Source: Desulfosporosinus sp.
GTDB lineage: Bacteria > Bacillota > Desulfitobacteriia > Desulfitobacteriales > Desulfitobacteriaceae
Assembly (NCBI GenBank): GCA_031292095.1
Contig: JARLHU010000039.1
Coordinates: 1 to 39,022 of the forward strand
Reading direction: 5' to 3'
Length of the DNA: 39,022 nucleotides
The translations under genes were made by a program, and so were the position numbers. Positions 8,374 through 16,211 of this stretch are shown in pieces; positions within the stretch are counted from its first letter, which is position 1, and each line of letters starts with the position of its first letter. Under the pieces are notes generated by a model. That model worked only from the letters and a program-made list of their open reading frames with translations. It was not told the origin of the DNA and did no database searches.

Positions 8374-8402
8374 ATGATACCAATCGTTCCATTTAAAGTC
8401 AA
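8374..8402 (-). promoter_or_regulatory. SigA-type promoter of abrB
   Basis: On the minus strand TTGACT (8397-8402) and TATCAT (8374-8379) are separated by exactly 17 bases, close to the vegetative consensus. The transcript would start about 45 bases upstream of the abrB ATG. Confidence 0.75.
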
Positions 8403-8625
8403 CCAATTTTTTTATGGATTTTTACTTTTTTATTTTCTGGTAAGTAATATGGGTCGCCTTCATATTAATTTCTAATTGTGGGCATACTTGACAAATCCGG
8501 AATTCGGAGTTCAAAAGCCGGATGTGTCAGATCGTTGTATTCTCTTTCTGAGCTCTGGCCTCTGTTTTTCAATTTACGGAAGAAGATGCCTAATTCCAAA
8601 GATAATTGAGATGGGAGACGTTTTG

Positions 8626-10611
8626 GTGAAATATTATATAACTACTCCGATTTTCTATCCGAACTCAAGCCCGCATATTGGAACTGCCTATACAACGGTG
8701 GCTGCAGACGCGCTTGCCCGTTACCATAGATTACTAGGAGATGAAGTTTACTTCTTAACAGGTACGGATGAAAATGCCCAGAAAATTGTACGCACTGCAG
8801 AAGCACATAATATAGACCCGAAAGTTTATGTTGATGGTGTGGTAAAACGCTTTAAAGAATTATGGGAAGCCCTTGATATTTCAAATGATGACTTTATTCG
8901 GACAACAGAAGAACGTCATCAGAAAGTGGTTCAACAAATTTTCACCAAACTATATGAACAAGGAGATATCTATAAATCGGAGTATTCGGGCTGGTATTGT
9001 ACCCCCTGTGAAACATTTTGGATGGAAAACAAATTGCTTGAGGGTAAATGCCCCAATGCAGATTGTGGTCGAGAAGTGGAATTGCTCAAGGAAGAAAGCT
9101 ATTTCTTCCGTCTTTCAAAATATCAGGACACATTGCTTAAGTTCATCAATGAGCACCCGGAATTTATCCAACCGAGTTCTCGGCGTAACGAAATGTTGCG
9201 CTTTATCGAAGGCGGCTTGGAGGATCTCTGTGTTTCGCGCACTACATTTCAGTGGGGGATCAAAGTACCCTTTGATCCCCACCATGTTGTGTATGTATGG
9301 TTAGATGCTTTGATTAATTATATTTCAGCGCTCGGTTACCCTGATGGGGAAAAATATAAGCGGTATTGGCCTGCTGATGTGCACATCATGGGCAAGGATA
9401 TTGTGCGTTTCCATGCTGTGATTTGGCCGATTATTCTTTTGGCTTTAGACATTCCGCTCCCTAAAGTAATATATGGGCATGGTTGGTATCTGACCAAAGA
9501 AGGCGGTAAGATCTCTAAATCCCGCGGAAATGTGCAGGATTCCTTCGAGTTGATTCAACGATATGGCTCAGATGCCATTCGGTATTTCTTGTTGCGCGAG
9601 ATGCAAGTGGGCTCAGATGGGACGTATTCCGAAGATAACGTGGTTGAACGCCTAAACAGTGATCTGGCCAATGATTTTGGAAATTTCGTATCTCGAAGTT
9701 TAGCTATGGTTGTTAAGTATCGGGGCGGGATTGTTCCTCGTCCAGGGCAAGATGGTGCACAAGAGCAGGAATTAAAGGAATTAAGTCATGAGATTAAAAA
9801 TGCTGTCGAAAAAAGTCTTGACGCGTTCGACCCGGCGCGGGCGCTTGAAGAAATTTGGCGTTTTGTGGCACGATGCAATAAGTATGTCGATGAAACAGCT
9901 CCGTGGTCACTTGCTAAACATGAGGAGCAGCGAGAGCGCTTAGACACAGTTCTCTATACGTTTGTGGAATGTATACGGGTTATGGCAGTCTTGACGGCCC
10001 CCTTTATGCCGGGATTACCGTCTAGAATTTGTAAGTCCTTAGGCGTTGATGAAGGATTCATTCGCTGGGAAGAAGCGGATCAATGGGGCATCTTAGAACC
10101 TGGAATGCAAGTTCAAAAGGGAGAACCGCTTTTTCCGAGAATTGATATTTCGCAATATATGACAGTTGGGGAGACGAAAATAGTGAATCAAAGTCAAAAC
10201 ATAGACCAAAATATCAACCAAACTCAAGCTCAAAAAGAAACCATCGAAGCTGAACCTACTCCAGCGCTCGAATTTGAGCCTATCAAAGCTGAAATTAGCA
10301 TGGATGAGTTTGCCAAACTGGATTTGCGTGTTGCCAAGATCCTAAGTGCTGAGAAAGTAGCAAAGACAGATAAACTTATGAAATTAGAAGTTGAAGTGGC
10401 TGGCGTTGTACGAACGGTTGTTTCAGGCATTGCCAAACACTATGCTCCAGAGGACCTTGTAAACCAATATGTTGTATTGGTGGCTAATTTGAAACCTGCC
10501 AAGTTGAGGGGAATTATGTCCCAGGGTATGATATTGGCGGCCTCACAGGGGGACGTGTTGGAGGTCCTCATGGTCAACAAAGATCTTCCCGGAGGGGCGC
10601 GAGTCAAATGA
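8626..10611 (+). CDS. metG: Methionyl-tRNA synthetase with C-terminal tRNA-binding domain
   Basis: Class I synthetase that charges tRNA-Met. The catalytic domain has the HIGH-type motif PHIGT (H17) and the KMSKS-type loop KISKS (K295-S299). A zinc knuckle lies in the connective peptide with C125xxC128 and C142/C147; the second pair is spaced two residues wider than usual. After an anticodon-binding helical domain and a glutamine/asparagine-rich linker (about 510-545), residues 555-661 form the EMAP-II/Trbp111 tRNA-binding domain (FAKLDLRVAKILSAEKV). The GTG at 8626 is preferred: GGGAG lies 8 bases upstream and the protein begins VKYYITTPIFYPN, as in the family. The open frame extends upstream but without homology. 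tatD overlaps the stop. Confidence 0.95.
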   Translation: MKYYITTPIFYPNSSPHIGTAYTTVAADALARYHRLLGDEVYFLTGTDENAQKIVRTAEAHNIDPKVYVDGVVKRFKELWEALDISNDDFIRTTEERHQKVVQQIFTKLYEQGDIYKSEYSGWYCTPCETFWMENKLLEGKCPNADCGREVELLKEESYFFRLSKYQDTLLKFINEHPEFIQPSSRRNEMLRFIEGGLEDLCVSRTTFQWGIKVPFDPHHVVYVWLDALINYISALGYPDGEKYKRYWPADVHIMGKDIVRFHAVIWPIILLALDIPLPKVIYGHGWYLTKEGGKISKSRGNVQDSFELIQRYGSDAIRYFLLREMQVGSDGTYSEDNVVERLNSDLANDFGNFVSRSLAMVVKYRGGIVPRPGQDGAQEQELKELSHEIKNAVEKSLDAFDPARALEEIWRFVARCNKYVDETAPWSLAKHEEQRERLDTVLYTFVECIRVMAVLTAPFMPGLPSRICKSLGVDEGFIRWEEADQWGILEPGMQVQKGEPLFPRIDISQYMTVGETKIVNQSQNIDQNINQTQAQKETIEAEPTPALEFEPIKAEISMDEFAKLDLRVAKILSAEKVAKTDKLMKLEVEVAGVVRTVVSGIAKHYAPEDLVNQYVVLVANLKPAKLRGIMSQGMILAASQGDVLEVLMVNKDLPGGARVK

Positions 10612-11387
10612 TTTGGGATACACATGCTCACATAGATGACCCTGTTTATACGGACGATTTCCAAGAAGTCATAGCGCGCCTGCAAGCCTCTGGGATTTCC
10701 CGAGTGACGAATGTGGGATATGATCTCCCTTCTTCTGAACGATCTGTGCAGTTGGCTCTAGACTACGATTTTATCTATGCTGTTATTGGCATACACCCAC
10801 ACAATGCCGAAGGAGCTACAGCTGAAACCTGGGCTAAGCTCTTACTCTTGGCGAAACAACCGAAAGTGTTGGCTTGGGGAGAAATTGGGCTGGACTATTA
10901 CCGCGATCTGTCGCCACGCTCAATTCAACAAGAGATATTCATTCAGCAGATCAAATTAGCAAATGAAGTCGGCTTACCAATCGTTGTCCATAATCGCGAT
11001 GCCCATCAGGATGTTTTGGAGATTGTAAAGGCCCATCCCCCGGAGTACGGTGGCATCTTCCATTGTTATTCAGGGTCATGGGAAATGGCAAAGGTACTTT
11101 TGAACTTGGGCTTTTATCTTTCGTTTGCCGGACCGGTGACGTATAAAAACGCTCGGCACACGGTCGAAGTGGCAAGCCAGGCGCCACTGGATCGTATTCT
11201 TGTGGAGACAGATTCCCCTTATTTAACTCCGGAACCGCGACGTGGAAAGCGCAATGAACCGGCCTATGTCCGAGAAGTTGTCAAGAAAATCGCTGAGATT
11301 AAAAAACTGCCTTTTGAAGATGTGGCTGCTCAAACCATGCGAAATGCAGAAAATGTCTTTAGGCTAGCAAAAAAGGACCTTCGCTGA
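10608..11387 (+). CDS. tatD: TatD-family metal-dependent DNase
   Basis: TIM-barrel metal-dependent hydrolase of the TatD family (YabD in B. subtilis), with 3'-5' exonuclease or related DNase activity. Metal ligands and family motifs are in place: the HxH in DTHAHIDD, the glutamate in GEIGLDYYRD, the histidines in VVHNRDAH and FHCYSGS, and the aspartate in ETDSPYLTPEP. The length of 259 is normal. The ATG overlaps the metG stop (ATGA), so the pair is translationally coupled as metS-yabD is in Bacillus. A terminator stem begins inside the last codons of the gene. Confidence 0.94.
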   Translation: MIWDTHAHIDDPVYTDDFQEVIARLQASGISRVTNVGYDLPSSERSVQLALDYDFIYAVIGIHPHNAEGATAETWAKLLLLAKQPKVLAWGEIGLDYYRDLSPRSIQQEIFIQQIKLANEVGLPIVVHNRDAHQDVLEIVKAHPPEYGGIFHCYSGSWEMAKVLLNLGFYLSFAGPVTYKNARHTVEVASQAPLDRILVETDSPYLTPEPRRGKRNEPAYVREVVKKIAEIKKLPFEDVAAQTMRNAENVFRLAKKDLR

Positions 11388-11399
11388 AGGTTCTTTTTT
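11373..11399 (+). terminator. Intrinsic terminator after tatD
   Basis: A stem of GGACCTTC with GAAGGTTC (one G-U pair) around a 3-base GCT-type loop is followed by a T6 run (11394-11399). The stem overlaps the stop codon of tatD (11385-11387). Confidence 0.85.
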
Positions 11400-11436
11400 A
11401 CATTTTGTCTCATAGGTTTTGTAAAGGGGGAGTAAA

Positions 11437-12417
11437 ATGTATTCGCTACCGATTACCACGTATTCCGATTATTGGCGAGCAACCAAGCTATGGAGCTCGT
11501 ACATAGGCGGTTTGGCAATGTTTGCTGCTAGTACGCAGTATTCAACGCCGAAAGCTCCGGATATAGCACAATCGTTGCAACTGCCATTACAGTTGGCCAC
11601 ACAATCCGCTAATACAGGGGCATTAGGCACCGAATTAAGCTTTTTGGACCTCCAGCAGAGAGCGTTGAGCCGGGGTGCAGTTAGTCAAGGAGCATTCGTC
11701 CTACGGAGTACAGTTAGTAGAGGCGAAACCAGCCAAGAAGCAACAGGGCGAGGAGTAACTGGCCTAAGTGCGACGGGCCAAGAAGCAACAAGTCAAGAAG
11801 CAACAAGTCAAGAAGCAACAAGTCAAGGTACAATAAGCCAAGAAGTACCCGGTCAAAAGTTTGTAAATGGGATAACTTGTAAAACGGAAGTGGAAGAAAA
11901 AGAAATTCCATTTGACACGCAATATATAGAGTCCGATAAACTTCTTCCCGGCATGAGTCAAATACAGGAAGAAGGGGAAACTGGCGTGGTGAGTCAGGTT
12001 GTAAGGACGTTTGGGGTCGATGGACAACCCATCAATCAGCAAGTCCAATCCTCTGTCGAACTTAAACGTCCGAAGAAGAAAGTGATTATTCAAAACTCTA
12101 AACCAGTTGTAGGGGAAAGCTTTGATTTAACAAAATTAAAGATCAGTCAAACACTGAACGTTGAGTCGACAGCTTATACGTATACAGGAAATAAAACCGC
12201 TACTGGTCTCGCTGCAAGAGAAGGTTTGATTGCAGTCGACCCAAAAGTCATTGCCATGGGAAGCAAGGTTTATGTCGAAGGGTATGGGTATGCCATAGCT
12301 GCAGATACGGGTGGGGATATTCGTGGCAATCGAATTGATGTGTTCTTCTCTACTCTCCGTCAGTGCCTTGACTGGGGGCGAAAACCTGTTCATATTTATG
12401 TGTTACAAACCAATTAA
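11437..12417 (+). CDS. 3D-domain cell-wall protein with repeat-rich linker
   Basis: A 326-residue protein whose last ~90 residues form a 3D domain, a lytic-transglycosylase-like double-psi barrel found in spore and wall proteins such as YabE, YocH and MltA relatives. The three aspartates appear in IAVDPKVI, IAADTGGDI and GNRIDVFF. A weak hydrophobic segment (LWSSYIGGLAMFAAS, about residues 25-40) may serve as signal or anchor. The middle (about residues 75-145) is low complexity with tandem TSQEA units encoded by 15-base DNA repeats. The ATG follows GGGGGAG by 4-5 bases. It stands between tatD and the YabE homologue and may be a diverged duplicate. Enzyme activity on peptidoglycan is inferred from the fold only. 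Confidence 0.8.
   Translation: MYSLPITTYSDYWRATKLWSSYIGGLAMFAASTQYSTPKAPDIAQSLQLPLQLATQSANTGALGTELSFLDLQQRALSRGAVSQGAFVLRSTVSRGETSQEATGRGVTGLSATGQEATSQEATSQEATSQGTISQEVPGQKFVNGITCKTEVEEKEIPFDTQYIESDKLLPGMSQIQEEGETGVVSQVVRTFGVDGQPINQQVQSSVELKRPKKKVIIQNSKPVVGESFDLTKLKISQTLNVESTAYTYTGNKTATGLAAREGLIAVDPKVIAMGSKVYVEGYGYAIAADTGGDIRGNRIDVFFSTLRQCLDWGRKPVHIYVLQTN
11779..11853 (+). repeat. 15-bp coding tandem repeat
   Basis: Unit CAAGAAGCAACAAGT occurs three times without change (11779-11793, 11794-11808, 11809-11823), followed by two diverged units. A related unit lies upstream at about 11734. Each encodes the pentapeptide QEATS, so length changes keep the reading frame. Confidence 0.85.
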
Positions 12418-12428
12418 TGGAAATAACT

Positions 12429-12457
12429 TTGACAACAGACTACTTATCCATTAAAAT
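12429..12457 (+). promoter_or_regulatory. SigA-type promoter of the yabE homologue
   Basis: TTGACA (12429-12434) and TAAAAT (12452-12457) are separated by exactly 17 bases, 38 bases upstream of the ATG. The -35 box is a perfect match and the -10 has one mismatch. Confidence 0.8.
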
Positions 12458-12494
12458 GGGGTTGTTAGGTTTATTTGCTTTTTGGAGGGATTAA

Positions 12495-13667
12495 ATGATT
12501 TATTCAACTCGAACTCGGGCTTTTTCCCTGGTTCAGACCTCTCGTAAAGCCCGAGTGGCTGTTGCCGTCTTTGCTATTTTTCTGATAGCGGCTGCGGCAA
12601 TTGTTTACAAAGCCAAAACAATCGAGGCCCAAGTTGACGGAAAAACCGTACGCATAACAACAATCTTTGGGACAGTTGGTCAGGCGCTTGCACATTCAAA
12701 CTTAGAGTCTTATCCAGAGGACATTGTGACCCCCTCTCGGGAAACAAAAGTCACTGGGGGATTAATTGTAGCAGTAACGAGGAGTAAACCGGTTCATCTC
12801 TCGGTGGATGAACAAACTTTTACTACCCGGACACCATCAAAAACTGTGGGGGAAGCGCTTACCGATTTATCGGAGCGTTATGGACTTCAGATCAAGGATG
12901 TGGACGAGGTAAATGTTTCACGTACGCAAGCTGTCACGGACCAGATGGAAATTAAGGTTAGACGGGCTATTCCCATTCTTGTTCAAGTGGATGGTAAGAC
13001 TATAAACACCTATATTGCTCCGCGAACCGTCGCTGATGCATTCAAGAAACTAGGCATTGTCCTGGGAACGAAAGATAAGGTTTCGCTGGCACTTGATCAT
13101 ATGCTGGCGCCTAATGAGCAGGTGTGCGTGGTTCGGGTCGAGGAACGAGTAGAAACCGTTAAAAGTGATATTCCCTATCAGAGTGTTATACAGGAGGCAG
13201 ATTATCCAGTCGGCTTACCGGACCAAATTGTCAGTGAAGGCTCAAATGGCCTTCAAGAGCAGACAGTTAAACTGACGTTAGAAGATGGCAAAGAGGTTGA
13301 TCGTGAGGTACTCAGTCAGCGAGTGGCTGTAACCCCTACCAGTCAAGTGATTTCTCGAGGTGCACAAACTTCAGTTTCACGGGGTGGGGAAACGGTACAG
13401 TTTAAGCGGGCATATATCATGAGAGCGACAGCCTATTGTATACCCGGAGGGACCACAAAAACGGGGGCCTCTGTTCGTTGGGGGATAGTTGCGGTCGATC
13501 CCAGAGTTATTTCTCTTGGGGAGAACTTATATGTTGATGGGTATGGAAAGGCGCGCGCTTTAGATACCGGTGGAGCAATCATCGGTAACCGCATTGACCT
13601 ATATATGAATTCTGAAGAGGCAGCATCATCCTGGGGCGTTCGCAATGTTATGGTATATGTCCAATAA
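12495..13667 (+). CDS. yabE: YabE-like wall protein: ubiquitin-like DUF348 repeats, G5 and 3D domains
   Basis: Secreted or membrane-anchored cell-wall enzyme of the YabE/resuscitation-factor-like group, thought to act on peptidoglycan. After a basic N-terminus, a single membrane segment (about residues 20-38, VAVAVFAIFLIAAAAIVY) is followed by three DUF348 modules (about 45-97, 98-157, 158-215), each with a VDG/VGEAL pattern. Then come a G5 domain (about 216-290) and a C-terminal 3D domain with the three aspartates in VAVDPRVI, ALDTGGAI and GNRIDLY. The ATG follows TTTGGAGGG by 6 bases. yabE-rnmV-ksgA are neighbours in B. subtilis. Here the next 2.5 kb separate yabE from rnmV. Confidence 0.9.
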   Translation: MIYSTRTRAFSLVQTSRKARVAVAVFAIFLIAAAAIVYKAKTIEAQVDGKTVRITTIFGTVGQALAHSNLESYPEDIVTPSRETKVTGGLIVAVTRSKPVHLSVDEQTFTTRTPSKTVGEALTDLSERYGLQIKDVDEVNVSRTQAVTDQMEIKVRRAIPILVQVDGKTINTYIAPRTVADAFKKLGIVLGTKDKVSLALDHMLAPNEQVCVVRVEERVETVKSDIPYQSVIQEADYPVGLPDQIVSEGSNGLQEQTVKLTLEDGKEVDREVLSQRVAVTPTSQVISRGAQTSVSRGGETVQFKRAYIMRATAYCIPGGTTKTGASVRWGIVAVDPRVISLGENLYVDGYGKARALDTGGAIIGNRIDLYMNSEEAASSWGVRNVMVYVQ

Positions 13668-13674
13668 AAGTTTA

Positions 13675-13840
13675 TTAAGGCATATGAAAGAAAATAACTA
13701 GTCAAAGATGCCAAGGATATTTTGTGTCAGACAAGGAGGGATGTTTACCTCATAGTGGGGCTATTAGGTAAACATACCGACGCAGTATGACGCGAAATAG
13801 ACTGGCATACTGACTGGTTATTTTCTTGAATGTGCCTTAA
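13675..13840 (+). repeat. Family A ~165-bp long-hairpin element, copy 1
   Basis: The element begins TTAAGGCA and ends TGCCTTAA. Outer arms 13675-13704 and 13811-13840 are imperfect inverted repeats around AAGAAAATAAC. A middle stem (13709-13729 with 13788-13807, TGCCA...TTTTGTGTCA) and an apical stem (ATGTTTACCT 13741-13750 with AGGTAAACAT 13766-13775) complete a long hairpin. The loop contains ATAG/CTAT. It fills the gap between yabE and the amidase gene. A second copy lies in inverted orientation at 16032-16191. No ORF encoding a recombinase is inside, so it is non-autonomous if mobile, or it may be a structured RNA. Confidence 0.85.
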
Positions 13841-13869
13841 GTTGTAACCATGAAATGGAGGGGTATGGG

Positions 13870-14577
13870 ATGCGTCAGCCTTTGAGTATATTAGGAAAAA
13901 AACCTGCGGTGTTACTTGTTCTGGGTGTAATGAGCATGCTGGTGTTCTCTGTGCTTTGGCAGGGTTCTACCGCTGTTATGATCCATTCTGAAGGGGATCA
14001 CGTTGTGATGTTAGACCCAGGGCATGGAGGATATGATCCTGGAGCGATTACGGCTCAGGGTGTTTATGAAAAATCGATTAATCTCCAGATTGCCCAAAAA
14101 GTTAAAGAAATGCTTGGGCCAAGCGGAATACAGGTTTTTCTTACTCGGGAAGAGGATATCGACTATGTACCAGATGGGGTTAAAGGAAAAACTACAAAAA
14201 AACAAATTGACTTAAATCGCCGGATAGACATGGCAAACGAGGTAAAAGCGGATATTTTTGTCAGTCTTCATGTTAATGCAACAGCAACTGGACAGAATTC
14301 CGGAGCGGAAACGTTTTATGATTCTAAGTCGGAATCCGGAAAAGAGTTAGCTGTATTGATTCAACAAGAATTGATTAAAATACCAGGAATGAATCGTAGA
14401 ATTGCCAAGCCGGGAGATTTTTACGTTATCAATAACACAAGTATGCCGGCAGTTATTGTGGAAGTGGGCTATCTATCCAGCCTTAAAGAACAAAAAAAGC
14501 TTCAGCAATCTTGGTATCAAGAACAATTATCACGTGCTATTGCCAAAGGGATTGCCAGTTATTTTGGACTTCCATAA
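13870..14577 (+). CDS. cwlD: N-acetylmuramoyl-L-alanine amidase, CwlD-like
   Basis: Zinc amidase of the Amidase_3 family that cuts the MurNAc-L-Ala bond. CwlD removes stem peptides during spore cortex synthesis as a step towards muramic-delta-lactam. The product of 235 residues matches CwlD in size (237) and lacks SH3b or LysM domains. A membrane/signal segment (about residues 15-35) precedes the catalytic domain. Zinc and catalytic motifs are DPGHGG (from D49), an early glutamate, SLHVNA and the final EVGYLS. The ATG at 13870 follows GGAGGGG by 6 bases; the in-frame ATG at 13855 overlaps that site. The gene lies between inverted Family A repeats together with the GH18 gene. A general wall amidase remains possible. 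Confidence 0.8.
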   Translation: MRQPLSILGKKPAVLLVLGVMSMLVFSVLWQGSTAVMIHSEGDHVVMLDPGHGGYDPGAITAQGVYEKSINLQIAQKVKEMLGPSGIQVFLTREEDIDYVPDGVKGKTTKKQIDLNRRIDMANEVKADIFVSLHVNATATGQNSGAETFYDSKSESGKELAVLIQQELIKIPGMNRRIAKPGDFYVINNTSMPAVIVEVGYLSSLKEQKKLQQSWYQEQLSRAIAKGIASYFGLP

Positions 14578-14687
14578 TTGACTTAAAACGGATAAATATA
14601 ACGCTTAATAATTTAATACATAACGACCTTTGAAGCGGGGAAAATAAAGTCAGTTACCGAATCTAGATTAAGGAGTTGAAGAGTAGC

Positions 14688-15851
14688 ATGAAACGGTTTC
14701 TGACTTTTATGATGAGCAGTGCCCTGATTTTGGGTCTCGCTTTGACAGGATGTTCGAATGTCCAACCCAATTCTTCGTCAAATGCCCCACAGCAAAACAC
14801 ACAAACTACACAACCGCCGCAAGCTGAGGCTGGTGCAACACGTGATTCCGTAATAGGGTCAGGGAAACGAGTGGTTATGGGATTTTACACTGATCCTGAA
14901 GGGCCGACACCTGGCTCGAAAGAATCGATGATCAAAAATGCTAAGTTACTTGATGAAGTCGCATTTTTCTGGTACTCCTTTGATGCAACAGGTAAAGTCG
15001 TTCCAACCGGTAAAGTAGATCTCAAAATTAAAGAGACCGCTCAAAAAAATGGCTCAAAAGCTTATGCCTTGGTGCACAACATGAATTTAACTGGGACGGT
15101 TGGCTTTGACGCGAATTTAGCCCACCGCGTTTTGTCTAACCCTGGGCTTAGGGCTAATTTAGTGACCAACTTGGTCAACCTGACGACAAAAGATGGTTGG
15201 GACGGCATTTCGGTAGATGTTGAAAAGACTCCTCCTGGAGATCGCAACAATTATTCTGCCTTTGTCGCTGAACTGAAGAAAGCATTAAAGGCAAAAGACA
15301 AAGTCTTGAACGTTTCTATCCCTGCCAAATTTGTCGATTATCCGTCTGATCTGTGGTCAGGTGCGTATGATTATGCAGCGATTGGAAAATCTGCTGACCA
15401 AATCATTCTAATGACATATGACGAGCATGGACTTGGCACAACCCAAGGACCGGTTGCCTCACAGGGATGGGTAGATCGTGTGATTAACTTTGCGGTGGGA
15501 AAGATACCACCTGATAAGATTGTAATGGGTCTTCCGGTTTATTCGTATGACTGGGGTTCAAACAAACCCTTATTACCCGATTATCTATCTTACATTGAAA
15601 CCGTTGATCGAGCCAAAAAACATGGAGTAGAGATTCTTACGGATCCAAGTGCGAAAGTGCCACAATTTATATATACAGCAAATGGTACTCGACACGAAGT
15701 ATTCTTTGAGAATGCTGCAAGTTTGAAGATAAAAATGGATTATGCTCTCAAACACAAGCTGCATGGCGTCGGCATTTGGCGTTTGGGAATGGAGGATCCC
15801 GCTATCTGGGGTTCGCTTATGAAAGATTTCGGGACAAATAAATCTAAATAG
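14688..15851 (+). CDS. Glycoside hydrolase family 18 lipoprotein (YaaH/SleL-like)
   Basis: Secreted lipoprotein with a chitinase-type GH18 domain, as in the spore cortex N-acetylglucosaminidases YaaH/SleL. The signal peptide ends in the lipobox LALTGC (cysteine near residue 23), followed by a serine/glutamine/proline-rich linker of about 40 residues. The catalytic DxxDxDxE-type motif reads DGISVDVE (D172-E179, E179 the acid/base), and the barrel ends with a tryptophan segment (HGVGIWRLGMEDP). No LysM domains are present, unlike SleL. The ATG at 14688 is preferred to a TTG at 14676, because AAGGAG abuts the TTG and lies 12 bases before the ATG. With the preceding amidase it forms a two-gene cortex-enzyme cassette. 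Substrate is inferred. Confidence 0.82.
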   Translation: MKRFLTFMMSSALILGLALTGCSNVQPNSSSNAPQQNTQTTQPPQAEAGATRDSVIGSGKRVVMGFYTDPEGPTPGSKESMIKNAKLLDEVAFFWYSFDATGKVVPTGKVDLKIKETAQKNGSKAYALVHNMNLTGTVGFDANLAHRVLSNPGLRANLVTNLVNLTTKDGWDGISVDVEKTPPGDRNNYSAFVAELKKALKAKDKVLNVSIPAKFVDYPSDLWSGAYDYAAIGKSADQIILMTYDEHGLGTTQGPVASQGWVDRVINFAVGKIPPDKIVMGLPVYSYDWGSNKPLLPDYLSYIETVDRAKKHGVEILTDPSAKVPQFIYTANGTRHEVFFENAASLKIKMDYALKHKLHGVGIWRLGMEDPAIWGSLMKDFGTNKSK

Positions 15852-15864
15852 ACACAGTACGAGT

Positions 15865-15890
15865 AAGGGCACGATCTCCGTCGTGCCCTT
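15865..15890. repeat. Family B palindrome (after GH18 gene), first of two
   Basis: Arms AAGGGCACGA and TCGTGCCCTT are fully complementary around a short TCTCCG-type centre. The element begins 13 bases after the GH18 stop. Confidence 0.75.
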
Positions 15891-15915
15891 ATTTCCATTT
15901 AAAACGTTCCACCAC

Positions 15916-15941
15916 AGGGGCACGATATATATCGTGCCCCT
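15916..15941. repeat. Family B palindrome (after GH18 gene), second of two
   Basis: A perfect 26-base palindrome with outer arms AGGGGCACGAT and ATCGTGCCCCT around an ATAT centre, 25 bases after the first copy. The centre differs from the GCAT centre of other copies yet keeps self-complementarity. Confidence 0.8.
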
Positions 15942-16031
15942 CCCTCGGTCTAGTGTGTAGTTCATCCAATTTTAGCATATTGAGTTCAAAAAATTTGAGT
16001 CTTTGAACAATCTCAGATAAGATATAAGAGC

Positions 16032-16191
16032 TAGGCACATTCAAGAAAATAACTAGTCAGTCTGCCAGTCTATTTTGTGTCATACTGCGTCGGTATGCGC
16101 CCCTAATAGCCCGCTATGAGGGGCGCATACCTCCTTGTCTGACGCAAAATATCCAAGGCATCATGACTTGTTATTTTCTTTCATATGCCTT
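16032..16191 (-). repeat. Family A ~165-bp long-hairpin element, copy 2 (inverted)
   Basis: Reverse complement of this interval aligns with copy 1 along its whole length. The flanks are nearly identical but the apical stem is different: GTATGCGCCCCT (16093-16104) pairs with AGGGGCGCATAC (16119-16130). Relative to copy 1 four adjacent base pairs are changed on both arms, and the ATAG...CTAT loop is kept. The left end is TAGGCACATTC and the right end CATATGCCTT. The right end lies 6 bases before the rnmV ribosome site, so it forms part of the rnmV leader. Confidence 0.85.
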
Positions 16192-16211
16192 GGAAACGGA
16201 GGAAATCAAGA

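Larger units (their letters stand above)
15852..16031. other. Gene-free stretch with two palindromes
   Basis: Between the GH18 stop and the second Family A element this interval holds two Family B palindromes. The remaining ~90 bases are AT-rich with no ORF, promoter or RNA gene that I can support. Confidence 0.6.

Noticed and set aside
8403..8625. T-box or SAM riboswitch before metG
   Set aside because: I looked for the T-box core (GGNUGG-type bulge and antiterminator) and the SAM-I pattern and saw neither. No terminator hairpin precedes the metG start. A TTGACA at 8488-8493 has no convincing -10 partner.
11714..12093. Minus-strand frames with LLLLD or FLTCC repeats
   Set aside because: They are antisense reads of the 15-bp coding repeat in the 3D-domain gene. 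The repeats arise from that DNA and there is no ribosome site.
16185..16211. Upstream ATG for rnmV
   Set aside because: It lies in the end of the Family A repeat without a ribosome site. The ATG at 16212 has CGGAGG at the right spacing and matches the family N-terminus.
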